Source: Christensenellaceae bacterium (lineage in GTDB: Bacteria; Bacillota; Clostridia; Christensenellales; Christensenellaceae). From it: a stretch of 64,000 bases of DNA. The notes beneath the pieces were generated by a model. The model made no database searches, was not told the DNA's origin, and saw nothing but the letters and a program-made list of their open reading frames with translations. Every line of letters starts with the position of its first letter. Position 1 is the first letter of the stretch. Positions 40,642-50,037 of the stretch are shown one piece after another. The stretch lies in NCBI GenBank assembly GCA_022846035.1, contig AP025580.1, positions 496,001 to 560,000 on the forward strand, given 5' to 3'. The translations under genes were made by a program, and so were the position numbers.

Positions 40642-41964
40642 ATGGCAGATACGGGGAAACATAAAAATAATACTTTAAAACTTTATCTGGGAAAGCTTTT
40701 TTCCGGCATCGTCGCCAGGAGCCTTGTGGTAGGCGCCATAGCGGGGGCGGTCACAGTGGCGTTTCGCGTGTGTGTAACGCAGGTGTTTTCTGCTGCGCAA
40801 AAATTGGCGGAGCTTGCCCAGACGCAGGCTCTGATGGCGGTTGTATGGATGGGGGCGATCCTGCTGGCCGCTTTTCTTGTGGCGCGGCTTTTGAAATGGG
40901 AGCCGATGATCGCGGGAAGCGGGATTCCGCAGCTCGAGGGAGAGCTGAAAGGTGTTTTTTCGCATAATCCGGTCAAGGTACTGCTCGGTAAGTTTACAGG
41001 GGGGCTTCTTTCCCTGGGGGCGGGCCTATCCTTAGGGCGCGAGGGCCCGTGTATACAGATGGGCGCGGCGGTAGGCAAAGGTTTTTCCAGGCGCGGCGAC
41101 GACGAGCAGAAAAACCTGCTCATGACAGGCGGCGGCGCGGCAGGGCTGGCGGCGGCGTTTGGGGCGCCTCTGGCAGGGATCTTATTTGCTCTCGAGGAAG
41201 TACATAAAAGCTTTTCCGCCAAAATCCTTTTTACGTCGATCGCGGCTTGCGCCACGGCGGGCGTTGTGACACGGCTCTTGCTCGGACCCGCGCCGATTTT
41301 TTCTATTTCCCTATCGCAGGACGTTCCGCTTGCCGATTATTGGATACTCGTACTTTTAGGCGTCATATTGGGAGCGATGGGAGCGCTTTATAATTTTTCC
41401 GTACAGAAAATGCAGGATGCCTATGGGAAAATGAAACGGATACCCGCTCCCTACCGTGTGGTCGTTCCGTTCGTGGCGGCGGGTATTCTTGCTTTCGTAT
41501 TGCCGTCCATTCTCGGCGGCGGGGTACCGATGGTGGAGCGCATGACAAGCGGAAGCTTTACGATAACAGTGGCCTTGTTGCTTTTGGCGGCAAAATTTAT
41601 TTTTTCGATTTTTAGTTTTTCCTCGGGAGTACCCGGCGGGATTTTGATGCCGATGATCGTGATCGGCGCTCTTATAGGCAATGCGTTTGGGCTGATGGGA
41701 ACCGAGTTATTCGGCCTGCCGGCCGCGCTGACACAGAATTTTATCATTTTTGCCATGGCGGGGCTTTTTGGGGCGATCGTACGCGCGCCGCTTACGGGAA
41801 TTGTGCTCGTATGCGAGATGACGGCGGCCTACGACCAGTTCCTGCCGCTTATTATCACAACTCTTTCAGCTTATCTTATGGCGCGACTTCTGCGCGCGAA
41901 ACCCGTTTACGATCAGCTTCTGGATCGTGATCTTTCCGTACTTTCGCACAAAAAAACAGCATAG
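40642..41964 (+). CDS. ClC-type chloride channel/antiporter
   Basis: This 440-residue membrane protein has about ten or more helices and the ClC anion-pathway motifs in order: GSGIPQ (about 92-97), GREGPCIQMG (about 133-142, with the gating Glu), GAPLAGILFALEE (about 175-187) and GVPGGILMP (about 330-338). The gating Glu suggests an H+/Cl- exchanger as in EcClcA. No fluoride riboswitch signature is seen upstream, arguing against the fluoride-specific branch. The ATG at 40642 has only a weak ribosome site. In related genomes obgE often follows rpmA; here this gene does instead. Confidence 0.9.
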   Translation: MADTGKHKNNTLKLYLGKLFSGIVARSLVVGAIAGAVTVAFRVCVTQVFSAAQKLAELAQTQALMAVVWMGAILLAAFLVARLLKWEPMIAGSGIPQLEGELKGVFSHNPVKVLLGKFTGGLLSLGAGLSLGREGPCIQMGAAVGKGFSRRGDDEQKNLLMTGGGAAGLAAAFGAPLAGILFALEEVHKSFSAKILFTSIAACATAGVVTRLLLGPAPIFSISLSQDVPLADYWILVLLGVILGAMGALYNFSVQKMQDAYGKMKRIPAPYRVVVPFVAAGILAFVLPSILGGGVPMVERMTSGSFTITVALLLLAAKFIFSIFSFSSGVPGGILMPMIVIGALIGNAFGLMGTELFGLPAALTQNFIIFAMAGLFGAIVRAPLTGIVLVCEMTAAYDQFLPLIITTLSAYLMARLLRAKPVYDQLLDRDLSVLSHKKTA

Positions 41965-41983
41965 TCAGGCGGCGGGGATGGTG

Positions 41984-42012
41984 TTGACTATCCGGTCAAA
42001 AAAATATATCAT
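41984..42012 (+). promoter_or_regulatory. promoter of the DUF2232-gdpP-rplI-dnaB operon
   Basis: TTGACT and TATCAT, each five of six, are exactly 17 bases apart. A TTGAC/GTCAA inverted repeat overlaps the -35. Confidence 0.7.
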
Positions 42013-42073
42013 AAAGAGTACGCCTTACTAATATGGGAAGTTATGCCTTGTGTATTGAAAAGAAGGTTTTAAA

Positions 42074-43105
42074 GTGACGGAAAAGACGGAAGAAAAATAC
42101 GAGAAGCTATGGTGTATGCTGGCGTGTTTGGGTGCGGCGGTCGCCTTAATGGCGGCAGGCGTGCTGGCAGGCTGGATCGTTCTGATTCTGGTCGCGCTGT
42201 TTGTGCCTATGGCCTTTATTATTGCCGGCGCACGCGGCGGACAAGGGATCGGCATTTTGAGCGTGCTCATTGGCGGGGCGTTGGTATTCCTCTTTGCCGG
42301 AGTCAATATTGCCCTCATTATGATGGCGTGCTGCCTGCCGATTGTCATTGTGATGACGTATGTGATCCGCAGGCGGATGCCGCTTTATTACAGCACTCTG
42401 ATTTCATGCGTTGCCCTGCTGGCATCTCTGGGCATTCTCATTTTATTGACGCAGCTTTTGTATCATGCGGATTTGATGACGCTTCTTTTAAACAATATTG
42501 AAGCGTTTTTGAATGCGAATCCCGACTTTGCCAAGCTTTATTATACGCTGTATCATTCGCTGATGAATGGAACGGCGTCCGTAGATATTACGGCGGTGAT
42601 GAGCACTCCGCTTGACGTAGCGGTCTCGGGGCTTATGAAGACTTTCACAGTGCAGCTTGCGACTTTGGTGCCGCAAACGGCAATGTTTTGTGTGGCGCTA
42701 TTCGGCCTTTTAAACTATGTGATCCCGCGCGCGATTGTAAAGCGGCAGGGAGTGGCCGTGGGGAAAGTACCGACGTTTTCCCAGTTGGCGCTTCCGGCGA
42801 AATACGGAACATGGTCTTTGGTGGCGCTTGTGGTTGCTTTTATCGGCATGTCCGCGGGCTGGCGCAACTTTAACCTCGTTTATGCCATTGTCATGGGTTT
42901 TTTCAGCATCACATACACAATACAGGGCATGGCCTTTACGGATTGGCTGTTGAAGAGAAAACTGAGTTCCGCTTCCGGACGGATCGCGATCATTATTGTG
43001 ATATTTCTGATTCTTCAGTTATTTAACTTAGATTTGTTTATGTGGGTCGGCTTTTTTGAGCAGATCGTCAAGTTCCGCAAAAGGCAATGGATGCCGCAGG
43101 GATAA
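42074..43105 (+). CDS. DUF2232 (YybS-like) membrane protein
   Basis: This 343-residue protein has about eight membrane helices and matches the DUF2232/YybS family, which sits immediately upstream of gdpP in most Firmicutes. The function is unknown; resemblance to ECF S components has been noted for the fold. The start is the GTG at 42074, behind AGAAGG. gdpP begins six bases after the stop. Confidence 0.85.
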   Translation: MTEKTEEKYEKLWCMLACLGAAVALMAAGVLAGWIVLILVALFVPMAFIIAGARGGQGIGILSVLIGGALVFLFAGVNIALIMMACCLPIVIVMTYVIRRRMPLYYSTLISCVALLASLGILILLTQLLYHADLMTLLLNNIEAFLNANPDFAKLYYTLYHSLMNGTASVDITAVMSTPLDVAVSGLMKTFTVQLATLVPQTAMFCVALFGLLNYVIPRAIVKRQGVAVGKVPTFSQLALPAKYGTWSLVALVVAFIGMSAGWRNFNLVYAIVMGFFSITYTIQGMAFTDWLLKRKLSSASGRIAIIIVIFLILQLFNLDLFMWVGFFEQIVKFRKRQWMPQG

Positions 43106-43111
43106 GGTGCA

Positions 43112-45070
43112 ATGAAAGAAAAGGCAAAGATTAGTTATGTTTCAAGTGAATTGGTAATCTTTCTGGTGCTTCTGGCAGCCGTAGTGTTTGTGCTGATGTT
43201 GGTACAGCATATGTATTTGCGCATGGCTATTTTGGTAGTCGTTTTTGTTATAGCGGTCCTGTATTTTGTGATTTCCACCATGAATAAACAGCGCTGGTTT
43301 TATACGGCGGCGCAAATCCTGACGTCCTGTTCGGAAAAAATCGATAAGTATGTCAACGCGGTCACGATCCCCACGGCAATCACAAAGGAAAACGGCGTGA
43401 TCGGCTGGCATAATCCCGCGTTCTTTATGCTCGCCGGAATGCACTGCGAGGGAAAGAGTATTTTCCGCGTATTCCCTCAGCTACAGAAGCCGGAAAAGGA
43501 TAAAAAGGTAAAGATACAGGGGAAAACTTATTACAAAGAGACAATCGGCTGCGAATGGGGCGGAAAGGCGTATACGATCTACCGCCTGATCGATTTTGAT
43601 AAAACATATGAAGCGTCCGCGCTCTCAAAAGCCTCGCTGGTCACGATTTGCCATATCCAGGTAGACAACTACGGTGACCTGCTTCGCGGGACACAGCAGA
43701 GCGCCCACGCGGAAATCAACGCGGAGATCGAGCAGGTGGTTTCCAAGAATGTGAAGAACGTACACGGCGCTTATCAAAAGTACGACCGTGATAAATTTGT
43801 GTGGATGTTTGAGCGCAGGTTTTTGTCGTCGCTTATGCAGGGGAAATTCGAAATTCTGAACGAGGTACGCAGGATCAATACGGGCAACGACGCTTTCCAT
43901 CCTACCATCAGCGTGGGCACGGGCGTGGGGCTGTCGCCGGAAGAAGCGAACGACAACGCGGCGGCGGCGCTCGAGCTTGCGCTTGCGCGCGGCGGCGACC
44001 AGGCCGTAATCAAGGACGAAGCGGGCTACAAATTCTATGGCGGAACGCAGCAGGGGATGGAAAAACGGACGCGCGTAAAATCGCGGATGTTTGCGCATGC
44101 CCTGAAAAATATGATGGAACAGTGCGATAAGGTTGTGATCATGGGGCACGACGTTCCGGACCTTGACTGCATGGGCGCGGCGATGGGGCTTTTTGCCTGC
44201 GCGCGGCAGGTGGAGAAAAAAGCGGTTATCGTACTCGATAAACCGAACGCCGCCATTCAGGGGCTGGTGGATGAAATCGGGCGCGACCCGCAATACAAAG
44301 GGTTATTGGTAACGCCGCAGGAAGCAGCAGCAATGATGGATCCCAAAACCATGCTTATGGTGGTGGATACGCAGATCGAAGAGTTTGTTATTGCGCCGGC
44401 GCTGCTCCACAAGGCGGAAATCATTGTCGTGATCGACCATCATCTGCGCGGTACCAACCATATTGAAAATCCGACGCTTTACCTTCATGAGCCGTACGCT
44501 TCGTCAACGGCGGAAATGGTGACGGAGATCATACAGTATTTTGCGGACAAGGTGCAGGTAAGGCCATTGGAAGTGGAAGCCCTCCTCGCGGGTATCACCA
44601 TCGATACGAAAGGCTTTTCTTTCAAAACGGGGGTCCGTACGTTTGAAGCGGCGTCCTATTTGCGAAAGCTGGGGGCGGATACGACGAGTATACGGCATTT
44701 GTTCCAGGACGACCTGGATACGTTCAATGCGCGCGCAAAGGTAGTGCAGAACGCGGATATTCTTCCCGGGGGAATCGCTATTTCATGGTGCCCGGGCGAT
44801 GCGAAAAATCCACAGCTTTTGGCGGCGCAGGCGGCGGATTCCCTGATCGGGATACGCGGGATCAGCGCGTCGTTCGTGTTGTGCGAGCAAAATGACAAGG
44901 TGCTGATTTCCGGCCGTTCCATCGGCAGTATCAATGTACAGCGTATTCTCGAAAAACTTGGCGGCGGAGGCCACGCGACCATCGCGGGCGCGCAGATCAG
45001 GGGGATAAGCAAACAGCAGGTTATGGAAGATTTAAAGGAAGCAATAGAAGAATACAAAAAGGAGAGCTAA
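43112..45070 (+). CDS. gdpP: c-di-AMP phosphodiesterase GdpP (YybT family)
   Basis: The gene encodes 652 residues. Two N-terminal membrane helices (about 10-52) are followed by a PAS-like region, a degenerate GGDEF domain (about 170-300) and the DHH-DHHA1 phosphodiesterase. Metal motifs are HDVPDLDCMGA near 350, DTQ near 419, DHHLRGTN near 445 and the DHHA1 GGGGHATIAG near 617. It hydrolyses c-di-AMP to pApA, affecting turgor, potassium transport and beta-lactam tolerance. Gene order gdpP-rplI-dnaB is conserved in Firmicutes. Confidence 0.94.
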   Translation: MKEKAKISYVSSELVIFLVLLAAVVFVLMLVQHMYLRMAILVVVFVIAVLYFVISTMNKQRWFYTAAQILTSCSEKIDKYVNAVTIPTAITKENGVIGWHNPAFFMLAGMHCEGKSIFRVFPQLQKPEKDKKVKIQGKTYYKETIGCEWGGKAYTIYRLIDFDKTYEASALSKASLVTICHIQVDNYGDLLRGTQQSAHAEINAEIEQVVSKNVKNVHGAYQKYDRDKFVWMFERRFLSSLMQGKFEILNEVRRINTGNDAFHPTISVGTGVGLSPEEANDNAAAALELALARGGDQAVIKDEAGYKFYGGTQQGMEKRTRVKSRMFAHALKNMMEQCDKVVIMGHDVPDLDCMGAAMGLFACARQVEKKAVIVLDKPNAAIQGLVDEIGRDPQYKGLLVTPQEAAAMMDPKTMLMVVDTQIEEFVIAPALLHKAEIIVVIDHHLRGTNHIENPTLYLHEPYASSTAEMVTEIIQYFADKVQVRPLEVEALLAGITIDTKGFSFKTGVRTFEAASYLRKLGADTTSIRHLFQDDLDTFNARAKVVQNADILPGGIAISWCPGDAKNPQLLAAQAADSLIGIRGISASFVLCEQNDKVLISGRSIGSINVQRILEKLGGGGHATIAGAQIRGISKQQVMEDLKEAIEEYKKES

Positions 45071-45073
45071 GTA

Positions 45074-45517
45074 ATGAAAGTGATTTTGAATCAGGATGTA
45101 GCGGGAAAAGGAAAAGCGGGGGATATTGTGAATGTGAGCGACGGATATGCGCGCAACTTCCTGTTTCCGAAAAAGCTTGCCAGTCAGGCGACGGCGCAGA
45201 ATCTAAACGCGGCGACGATCGCGCAGGCTGCGGAAAAACATAAAAAGGCGGTCGAAAAGCAGGACGCAAAGGAGTTGGCGGACAAGATGGCCGGTATGAC
45301 GCTGACGATTAAGGCGAAGCATGGCGACGGCGGACGGCTTTTCGGCGCGATTACGGCTAAGGAAGTGGCGGCGGAGCTTTCTAAAGTCATAGGCACGGAG
45401 ATCGACAAAAAGAAAGTAAACGTTCCGAATATCAAGGAACTCGGTGAATACGACGTTTCCGTTAAAGTATATGCGGAAGTGAGCACAAAAATAAAGGTAG
45501 TGGTTGTCGATGGCTGA
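45074..45517 (+). CDS. rplI: ribosomal protein L9
   Basis: This 147-residue L9 has the N-terminal domain ([36 protein letters not shown] region, residues 1-40), the long connecting helix and a C-terminal domain ending in VDG. It binds the L1 stalk base of the large subunit. It starts three bases after gdpP and overlaps dnaB by eight bases. Confidence 0.96.
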   Translation: MKVILNQDVAGKGKAGDIVNVSDGYARNFLFPKKLASQATAQNLNAATIAQAAEKHKKAVEKQDAKELADKMAGMTLTIKAKHGDGGRLFGAITAKEVAAELSKVIGTEIDKKKVNVPNIKELGEYDVSVKVYAEVSTKIKVVVVDG

Positions 45518-46889
45518 CGGTAGGATAGTGCAGGCGGGCAGCAGGATACCGCCTAACAATCTGGAAGCGGAACAATCTATTTTAGGAAGTATGCTTCTCA
45601 ATGAAAAATGCGTATATGAAGCAATGGAAGCCCTGCGCGAAGAGGATTTTTACCAGCAGCAGCACAGGGATATTTTCCGTGTGATGAGCGAGCTCATGGA
45701 AAGCGGCGTATCCGTGGACCTCGTTACGGTGAGTCAGAAAATGGAGCAGCTCGGTAAGATGCGCATGGGCGGTATGGAATACCTGTCGCAGCTAACGACG
45801 GTGGTTCCGTCCGTTGCCAACCTCAAGCATTATATTAATATCGTGCAGCAGAAATCATCCCTGCGCAAGCTGATCGACGCCAGTATGACGGCGGCGGACG
45901 AGAGCTATAAGGGGGAGGACGATGCGGATGCGATTATCGGCAGGGCGGGAGACGCTATCTACCGGATTGCGCTCAAAAATTCGCAAAGCACGGTTGTGCA
46001 CATCAAGGAAGCCCTACAGGAAAGTTATGTCAAAATCAGCGAAGCTATGAAAGCGCAGGACGGCATGCTGGGTATCCCGACGGGATTTCCGTATATGGAC
46101 CAGATGCTCTCCGGTTTCCAGGGTACGCAGTTGATTATCATTGCGGGCCGCCCCGGCATGGGTAAAACGAGCTTTGCAATGAATATCGTGGAACATATCG
46201 GCCTTGTGAAGAATATTCCGTGCCTGGTATTTTCATTGGAAATGTCGGCGGACCAACTGGCGACGCGGCTTTTGTGCTCAGAAGCGCGTATCGACAGTCA
46301 GTTGACACGTTCAGGCAAGATGGGCGCGCAGGAAATCACCAAGCTGGCCGAAGCAATGAAAGTGCTTTCAAATGCGCCGATCTATATCGACGATTCGGCG
46401 ACGATCACGGTAACGGAAATGCTGGCCAAAGCGCGCAGAATGCAAAAGCAATCGGGTCTCGGACTGATCGCAATCGACTATTTGCAGTTATTGCAGGGAA
46501 CAGGCCGCAGCGAAAACCGGCAGCAGGAAGTCGCGCAGATCACGCGGTCTCTGAAAATTATGGCCAAGGAATTAAACGTGCCGATCGTGCTGCTCTCGCA
46601 GCTTTCGCGCGCATCGGAAAAACGCGAGAAAAAAACGCGCTATCCCATGCTTTCAGACCTGCGCGAGTCAGGTGCGATCGAGCAGGATGCGGATGTGGTT
46701 ATTTTCCTGCACAGAGAGGACTATTATCCGGAGGATAAGACGCCGGAAAACGCAGGTAAGGCGCGTATCATTATTGCCAAGCAGAGAAGCGGGCCTACGG
46801 GAGCGATCGCCATGCAATGGCAGGGCGAATATACGAAGTATATGGAAACGGATTATATCCATGACGATGAGGAGGCGCCGGAATATTGA
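45510..46889 (+). CDS. dnaB: replicative DNA helicase DnaB
   Basis: The 459-residue hexameric helicase has the N-terminal primase-interacting domain ([16 protein letters not shown]) and the RecA-like core with Walker [12 protein letters not shown] near 208 and [13 protein letters not shown] near 320 (Walker B), followed by [16 protein letters not shown]. It unwinds DNA ahead of the replication fork. I use the ATG at 45510, which overlaps the rplI stop. There is no intein. Confidence 0.96.
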   Translation: MADGRIVQAGSRIPPNNLEAEQSILGSMLLNEKCVYEAMEALREEDFYQQQHRDIFRVMSELMESGVSVDLVTVSQKMEQLGKMRMGGMEYLSQLTTVVPSVANLKHYINIVQQKSSLRKLIDASMTAADESYKGEDDADAIIGRAGDAIYRIALKNSQSTVVHIKEALQESYVKISEAMKAQDGMLGIPTGFPYMDQMLSGFQGTQLIIIAGRPGMGKTSFAMNIVEHIGLVKNIPCLVFSLEMSADQLATRLLCSEARIDSQLTRSGKMGAQEITKLAEAMKVLSNAPIYIDDSATITVTEMLAKARRMQKQSGLGLIAIDYLQLLQGTGRSENRQQEVAQITRSLKIMAKELNVPIVLLSQLSRASEKREKKTRYPMLSDLRESGAIEQDADVVIFLHREDYYPEDKTPENAGKARIIIAKQRSGPTGAIAMQWQGEYTKYMETDYIHDDEEAPEY

Positions 46890-47377
46890 TTACCAACCAG
46901 TGGATATGCGGAAACGGCGATCTTAAGGATGTGCTGGCCGTACGCGAAAATGTGTTTGTATCCGAGCAGGGGTTTGCCAGTGAGGACGAGTTTGACCTGC
47001 TTGACGAGCAGGCGATGCATGTCGTGGTCTACGACGGCGAACGTCCTATCGGGACCGGCAGATTGTACCATGACGGGAAGACGTTCCGTATTGGCAGGAT
47101 ATGCGTCGTCAAAGAAGAGCGCGGACAGGGCGTGGGCGATCTTTTGATGCGGCTGCTGCTTGTGAAAGCCTTTGAGTTTGAGCCATCGCAAGTGCGTATC
47201 GACGCGCAGGAACGGGTGCGGGAGTTTTATGAGAACTTCGGCTTTGAGCGGGATGGCGAGGCGATGGAAGAAGCGGGGATCCCGCATATACCGATGCGCG
47301 TCACCAAAGAATCGTTGGTCTTAAAAAGCGGCTGCGGCAAAGAGCTGCGCTATAAGGATTTGTTTCCTCAGAAGTAA
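46886..47377 (+). CDS. GNAT-family N-acetyltransferase
   Basis: The 163-residue acetyl-CoA-dependent acetyltransferase has motif A with RICVVKEERGQGVGDLLMRLLL near 72-93 and a final EFYENFGFERDG strand. The layout resembles the ElaA/YjcF-like group. The TTG start overlaps the dnaB stop (TTGA), so it is translationally coupled to dnaB. The substrate is unknown. A terminator follows. Confidence 0.85.
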   Translation: MITNQWICGNGDLKDVLAVRENVFVSEQGFASEDEFDLLDEQAMHVVVYDGERPIGTGRLYHDGKTFRIGRICVVKEERGQGVGDLLMRLLLVKAFEFEPSQVRIDAQERVREFYENFGFERDGEAMEEAGIPHIPMRVTKESLVLKSGCGKELRYKDLFPQK

Positions 47378-47385
47378 AAAATAAG

Positions 47386-47412
47386 AAAATCCGGCGTAAG
47401 GCCGGATTTTTT
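47386..47412 (+). terminator. intrinsic terminator after the GNAT gene
   Basis: Ten-base stem AAAATCCGGC/GCCGGATTTT with a five-base loop and T run. It ends the gdpP-dnaB operon. Confidence 0.87.
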
Positions 47413-47414
47413 CG

Positions 47415-47442
47415 TTGCAAATAAAGCGGGAGATGATACAAT
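47415..47442 (+). promoter_or_regulatory. promoter of the divergent RluA-like gene
   Basis: TTGCAA and TACAAT are separated by 16 bases, just downstream of the terminator. Confidence 0.45.
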
Positions 47443-47504
47443 ATATAGTGTGCTTATCAGAAAAGCATAGCTACAAGAAGTATTTACAGCAGAAAGGGAC
47501 ATCA

Positions 47505-48419
47505 ATGATCACGCTTGAAATCACGCAGGACAAAGAAGGCTTGCGCATAACGGAATGTATCGCGGAGTGCGTGCCGGAACTGGCGTCTGCAAACCTCAAA
47601 AAAATGATACGCACAGGCGACATCAAGTTAAACGGCAGCCGTATCAAAAAAGACTTCGCCGTACAGGATAAAGACCTAATTGAAATCTATGTGCCGCTTG
47701 AATACGAGCGTCCGCCCATCCTCGATATTGTTTATGAGGATGAGAACACCATTATACTCAACAAGCAGCCGGGGACTGTGGTGGCGGGAACGGGAATCTC
47801 TTCGCAAACGCCCGAGCTGATGTCCATGGTTATCAACTATATGAAAGATAAAAACGAATATTCGGAAGAACTGGGGATGATACCGTTCGCATGCTTTAAA
47901 CTCGATGTTTACACGGGCGGGCTTGTGATGTTTGCCAAAAATGCTGAATATTTCGAGGCGGTGCGCTTAGCGACGCGTCAGCGCCGTATCTCCCGCACGT
48001 TCCGCGCGATCGTCAGAGGATGTCCCAAGTACGAAGAGGGCGAGTTCCAGCATTTTTATATGAAAGAAGGCGAGGATAAGTACCGTGTGACGAAAAACAA
48101 TTCGCGCGGGGCTGTGCCTATTTATACACGCTACCGGATCTTAAGAAGCAACGGCAGGTTTAGCTTTTTGGAGATCGAACCGGTAACGCAGTACACAAAT
48201 CAGGAACGCGCGCACATGGAAGCGGCCGGATACCCGATTTTGGGGGATAATATTTATGGCGATTCCAAGCTGAACAAAAAAATGGGAATCAAATACCAGG
48301 CATTGTGGGCGACGGGAATCCGTTTTGCAACAGGCGTGAATAATATGCTGGAATATTTAAACGGCAGGACCGTCGAAACGAACGACGTACAGTTCCCTGT
48401 CATCAACTGGGATGAATAA
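47505..48419 (+). CDS. divergent RluA-type pseudouridine synthase
   Basis: This 304-residue protein has an S4-like N-terminus (ECVPELASANLKKMIRTGDIKLNGSRI) and an RluA-fold domain. The catalytic aspartate appears conserved in KLDVYTGGLVMF near 155, but the usual HRLDXXTSG becomes CFKLDVYTGG. The later GRTHQIRVH motif becomes QYTNQERAH, with PILGDNIYG retained. It should modify uridine in rRNA or tRNA, yet with altered substrate contacts. The ATG at 47505 follows AAAGGGA. Its 3-prime end overlaps the convergent RluA-like gene by 17 bases. Confidence 0.78.
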   Translation: MITLEITQDKEGLRITECIAECVPELASANLKKMIRTGDIKLNGSRIKKDFAVQDKDLIEIYVPLEYERPPILDIVYEDENTIILNKQPGTVVAGTGISSQTPELMSMVINYMKDKNEYSEELGMIPFACFKLDVYTGGLVMFAKNAEYFEAVRLATRQRRISRTFRAIVRGCPKYEEGEFQHFYMKEGEDKYRVTKNNSRGAVPIYTRYRILRSNGRFSFLEIEPVTQYTNQERAHMEAAGYPILGDNIYGDSKLNKKMGIKYQALWATGIRFATGVNNMLEYLNGRTVETNDVQFPVINWDE

Positions 48420-49080
48420 CGCCTGCGAAAGCGTTCCACGGATATTGATTGGGCGGCGGACAGGGAAAGGTCAGCCGCTCTTTTTTTGTGGGATGCAGGA
48501 TGGAAAGGGAATGAGACCATAAACTTAATTTTTCGGCAGGCGCACCGCCATATTTTATATCGCCCAGCAAAGGCGCGCCGGCATGTTGCATTTGTACCCG
48601 AATCTGGTGGGAACGGCCGGTATGTAAGGAAATATCGAGCAGAAACAGGCCATTTACATGCCCGATCACCTGATAATCAAGCAGCGCATGCTTGGCGCCC
48701 GGCGTATCCGGCGGCATGGCGCGGGAAATATTGGTCTTGCAGTCCTTTAAAAGATAATCCTCAAGCGTGCCGGATGATGGAAGCGCAGAGGTAACCACGG
48801 CATAATATTTTTTTTGGAAGCTGCCGTCTTTAAGCTGCGCGCCAAGACGCGCGGCGGCTTTAGACGTACGCGCAAATACCATTACGCCGCCGGCGGGGCG
48901 GTCGAGGCGGTGCACAAGACCCAGATAGACTTCGCCCGGTTTTTGATATTTTTCCTTGATATATTGTTTTAAGACGCTCAAAAAATCGACATCACGGGAG
49001 CTGTCTGCCTGCGTAGGCATGTTTTGGGGTTTTACCGTAACCAGCAGGTGGTTGTCTTCGTATAGGATACGCGGAGTCAT
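48403..49080 (-). CDS. RluA-family pseudouridine synthase
   Basis: This 225-residue enzyme lacks an S4 domain and carries the standard motifs: LVHRLDRPAGGVMVFARTSK near 61-80 with the catalytic Asp of HRLD, HTGRSHQIRVQMQHAGAP near 158-175 and LLGDIKYG. It converts uridine to pseudouridine in rRNA or tRNA; the target site is not evident. The ATG at 49080 overlaps the stop of the methyltransferase gene upstream, so the two RNA-modification genes are co-translated. Confidence 0.92.
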   Translation of the reverse strand: MTPRILYEDNHLLVTVKPQNMPTQADSSRDVDFLSVLKQYIKEKYQKPGEVYLGLVHRLDRPAGGVMVFARTSKAAARLGAQLKDGSFQKKYYAVVTSALPSSGTLEDYLLKDCKTNISRAMPPDTPGAKHALLDYQVIGHVNGLFLLDISLHTGRSHQIRVQMQHAGAPLLGDIKYGGAPAEKLSLWSHSLSILHPTKKERLTFPCPPPNQYPWNAFAGVIHPS

Positions 49081-49934
49081 GGAATCCACCGCGTCGTGGT
49101 GCCGCAGGGAAGCAACACGCTTTGATCCTCGACGGGCAGGCACAAATCGCCCGCGTCGATGTGGCCCTTAAGGCCGCCCAGGAAAATTTCCAGCATATTT
49201 TTGCATACCACGGAAGAAAGCCCTGTGGTATAAGAATTGATGATAAAGAAAACCGGCGTATCGGAAAGAAGCTTGACTGTCTCGCCGATCAGCTCATACA
49301 GGTTATCCTCTGTGCGGAACACCTTACCATCGGCACCGCGGCCATAGCTTGGCGGGTCCATAATAATCGCATCGTAACGATTGCCGCGGCGCTGTTCGCG
49401 CAGTACGAATTTCAGGCAGTCATCCGCCAGGATACGGACAGGTTTTTCAGTAAGGCCCGAAAGCTGTACGTTTTCCCTGGCCCAGCCGTTCATGCTTTTG
49501 GCAGCATCTATGTGCGTCACGTGTGCGCCTGCCGCAGCGCATGCGAGCGTTGCGCCGCCCGTATAAGCGAACAGGTTTAAAACACGCGGCGTTTCTCCGG
49601 CTTTTTGCAGCCGCTCGGTCATGAAATCCCAGTTTGCGGCCTGCTCCGGAAAAAGGCCTGTATGCTTAAAACCCGTCGGACGAACATAAAAACGCAACTT
49701 CCCATATGCGACCGTCCACCGCTCCGGCAATTTCTTAAAATAGTGCCACTCGCCGCCGCCATGCTCGGAACGGATATATTCCGCATGCGCACGGCTCCAC
49801 AGGCCAGGGCGCTGTTTGGCCCAGATGACCTGGGGATCGGGACGGGACAAGACGACGTCCCCCCATTGTTCCAGCTTCATACCGTCTCCGGTATCTAAGA
49901 TTTTATAATCATTCCAGCCTTTTGTGATGAACAT
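49077..49934 (-). CDS. class I SAM-dependent methyltransferase (RlmI/K-like)
   Basis: This 285-residue protein has a short PUA-like N-terminal part (about 1-85) and a Rossmann methyltransferase domain. Its motifs are VLNLFAYTGGATLACAAAGA near 115-134 (motif I), HIDAAKSMNGWARENVQLSG and MDPPSYGR near 190-197 (catalytic motif IV). This fits the RlmI/RlmK group of 23S rRNA m5C/m7G methyltransferases. I use the ATG at 49934 behind GAGGAAAG; a GTG six codons upstream lacks a site. It overlaps the downstream pseudouridine synthase by four bases, consistent with a role in RNA modification. Confidence 0.88.
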   Translation of the reverse strand: MFITKGWNDYKILDTGDGMKLEQWGDVVLSRPDPQVIWAKQRPGLWSRAHAEYIRSEHGGGEWHYFKKLPERWTVAYGKLRFYVRPTGFKHTGLFPEQAANWDFMTERLQKAGETPRVLNLFAYTGGATLACAAAGAHVTHIDAAKSMNGWARENVQLSGLTEKPVRILADDCLKFVLREQRRGNRYDAIIMDPPSYGRGADGKVFRTEDNLYELIGETVKLLSDTPVFFIINSYTTGLSSVVCKNMLEIFLGGLKGHIDAGDLCLPVEDQSVLLPCGTTTRWIP

Positions 49935-49961
49935 AGCTTTCCTCGCTTTCACGCAATCATT

Positions 49962-49991
49962 TTACCATACAAGGTGCTTTTATGCTATAAT
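49962..49991 (+). promoter_or_regulatory. promoter of ispE
   Basis: TTACCA and a perfect TATAAT are separated by 18 bases. Confidence 0.55.
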
Positions 49992-50037
49992 GAAATCATC
50001 TGAAAGACATTTGTAAACCATAGTGGGGGTTTGTTTG

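Noticed and set aside
41975-42000. GGGGATGG-type stretch resembling part of a fluoride riboswitch near the ClC gene
   Set aside because: It lies at the end of the ClC gene rather than before it, and the other conserved riboswitch segments are missing.
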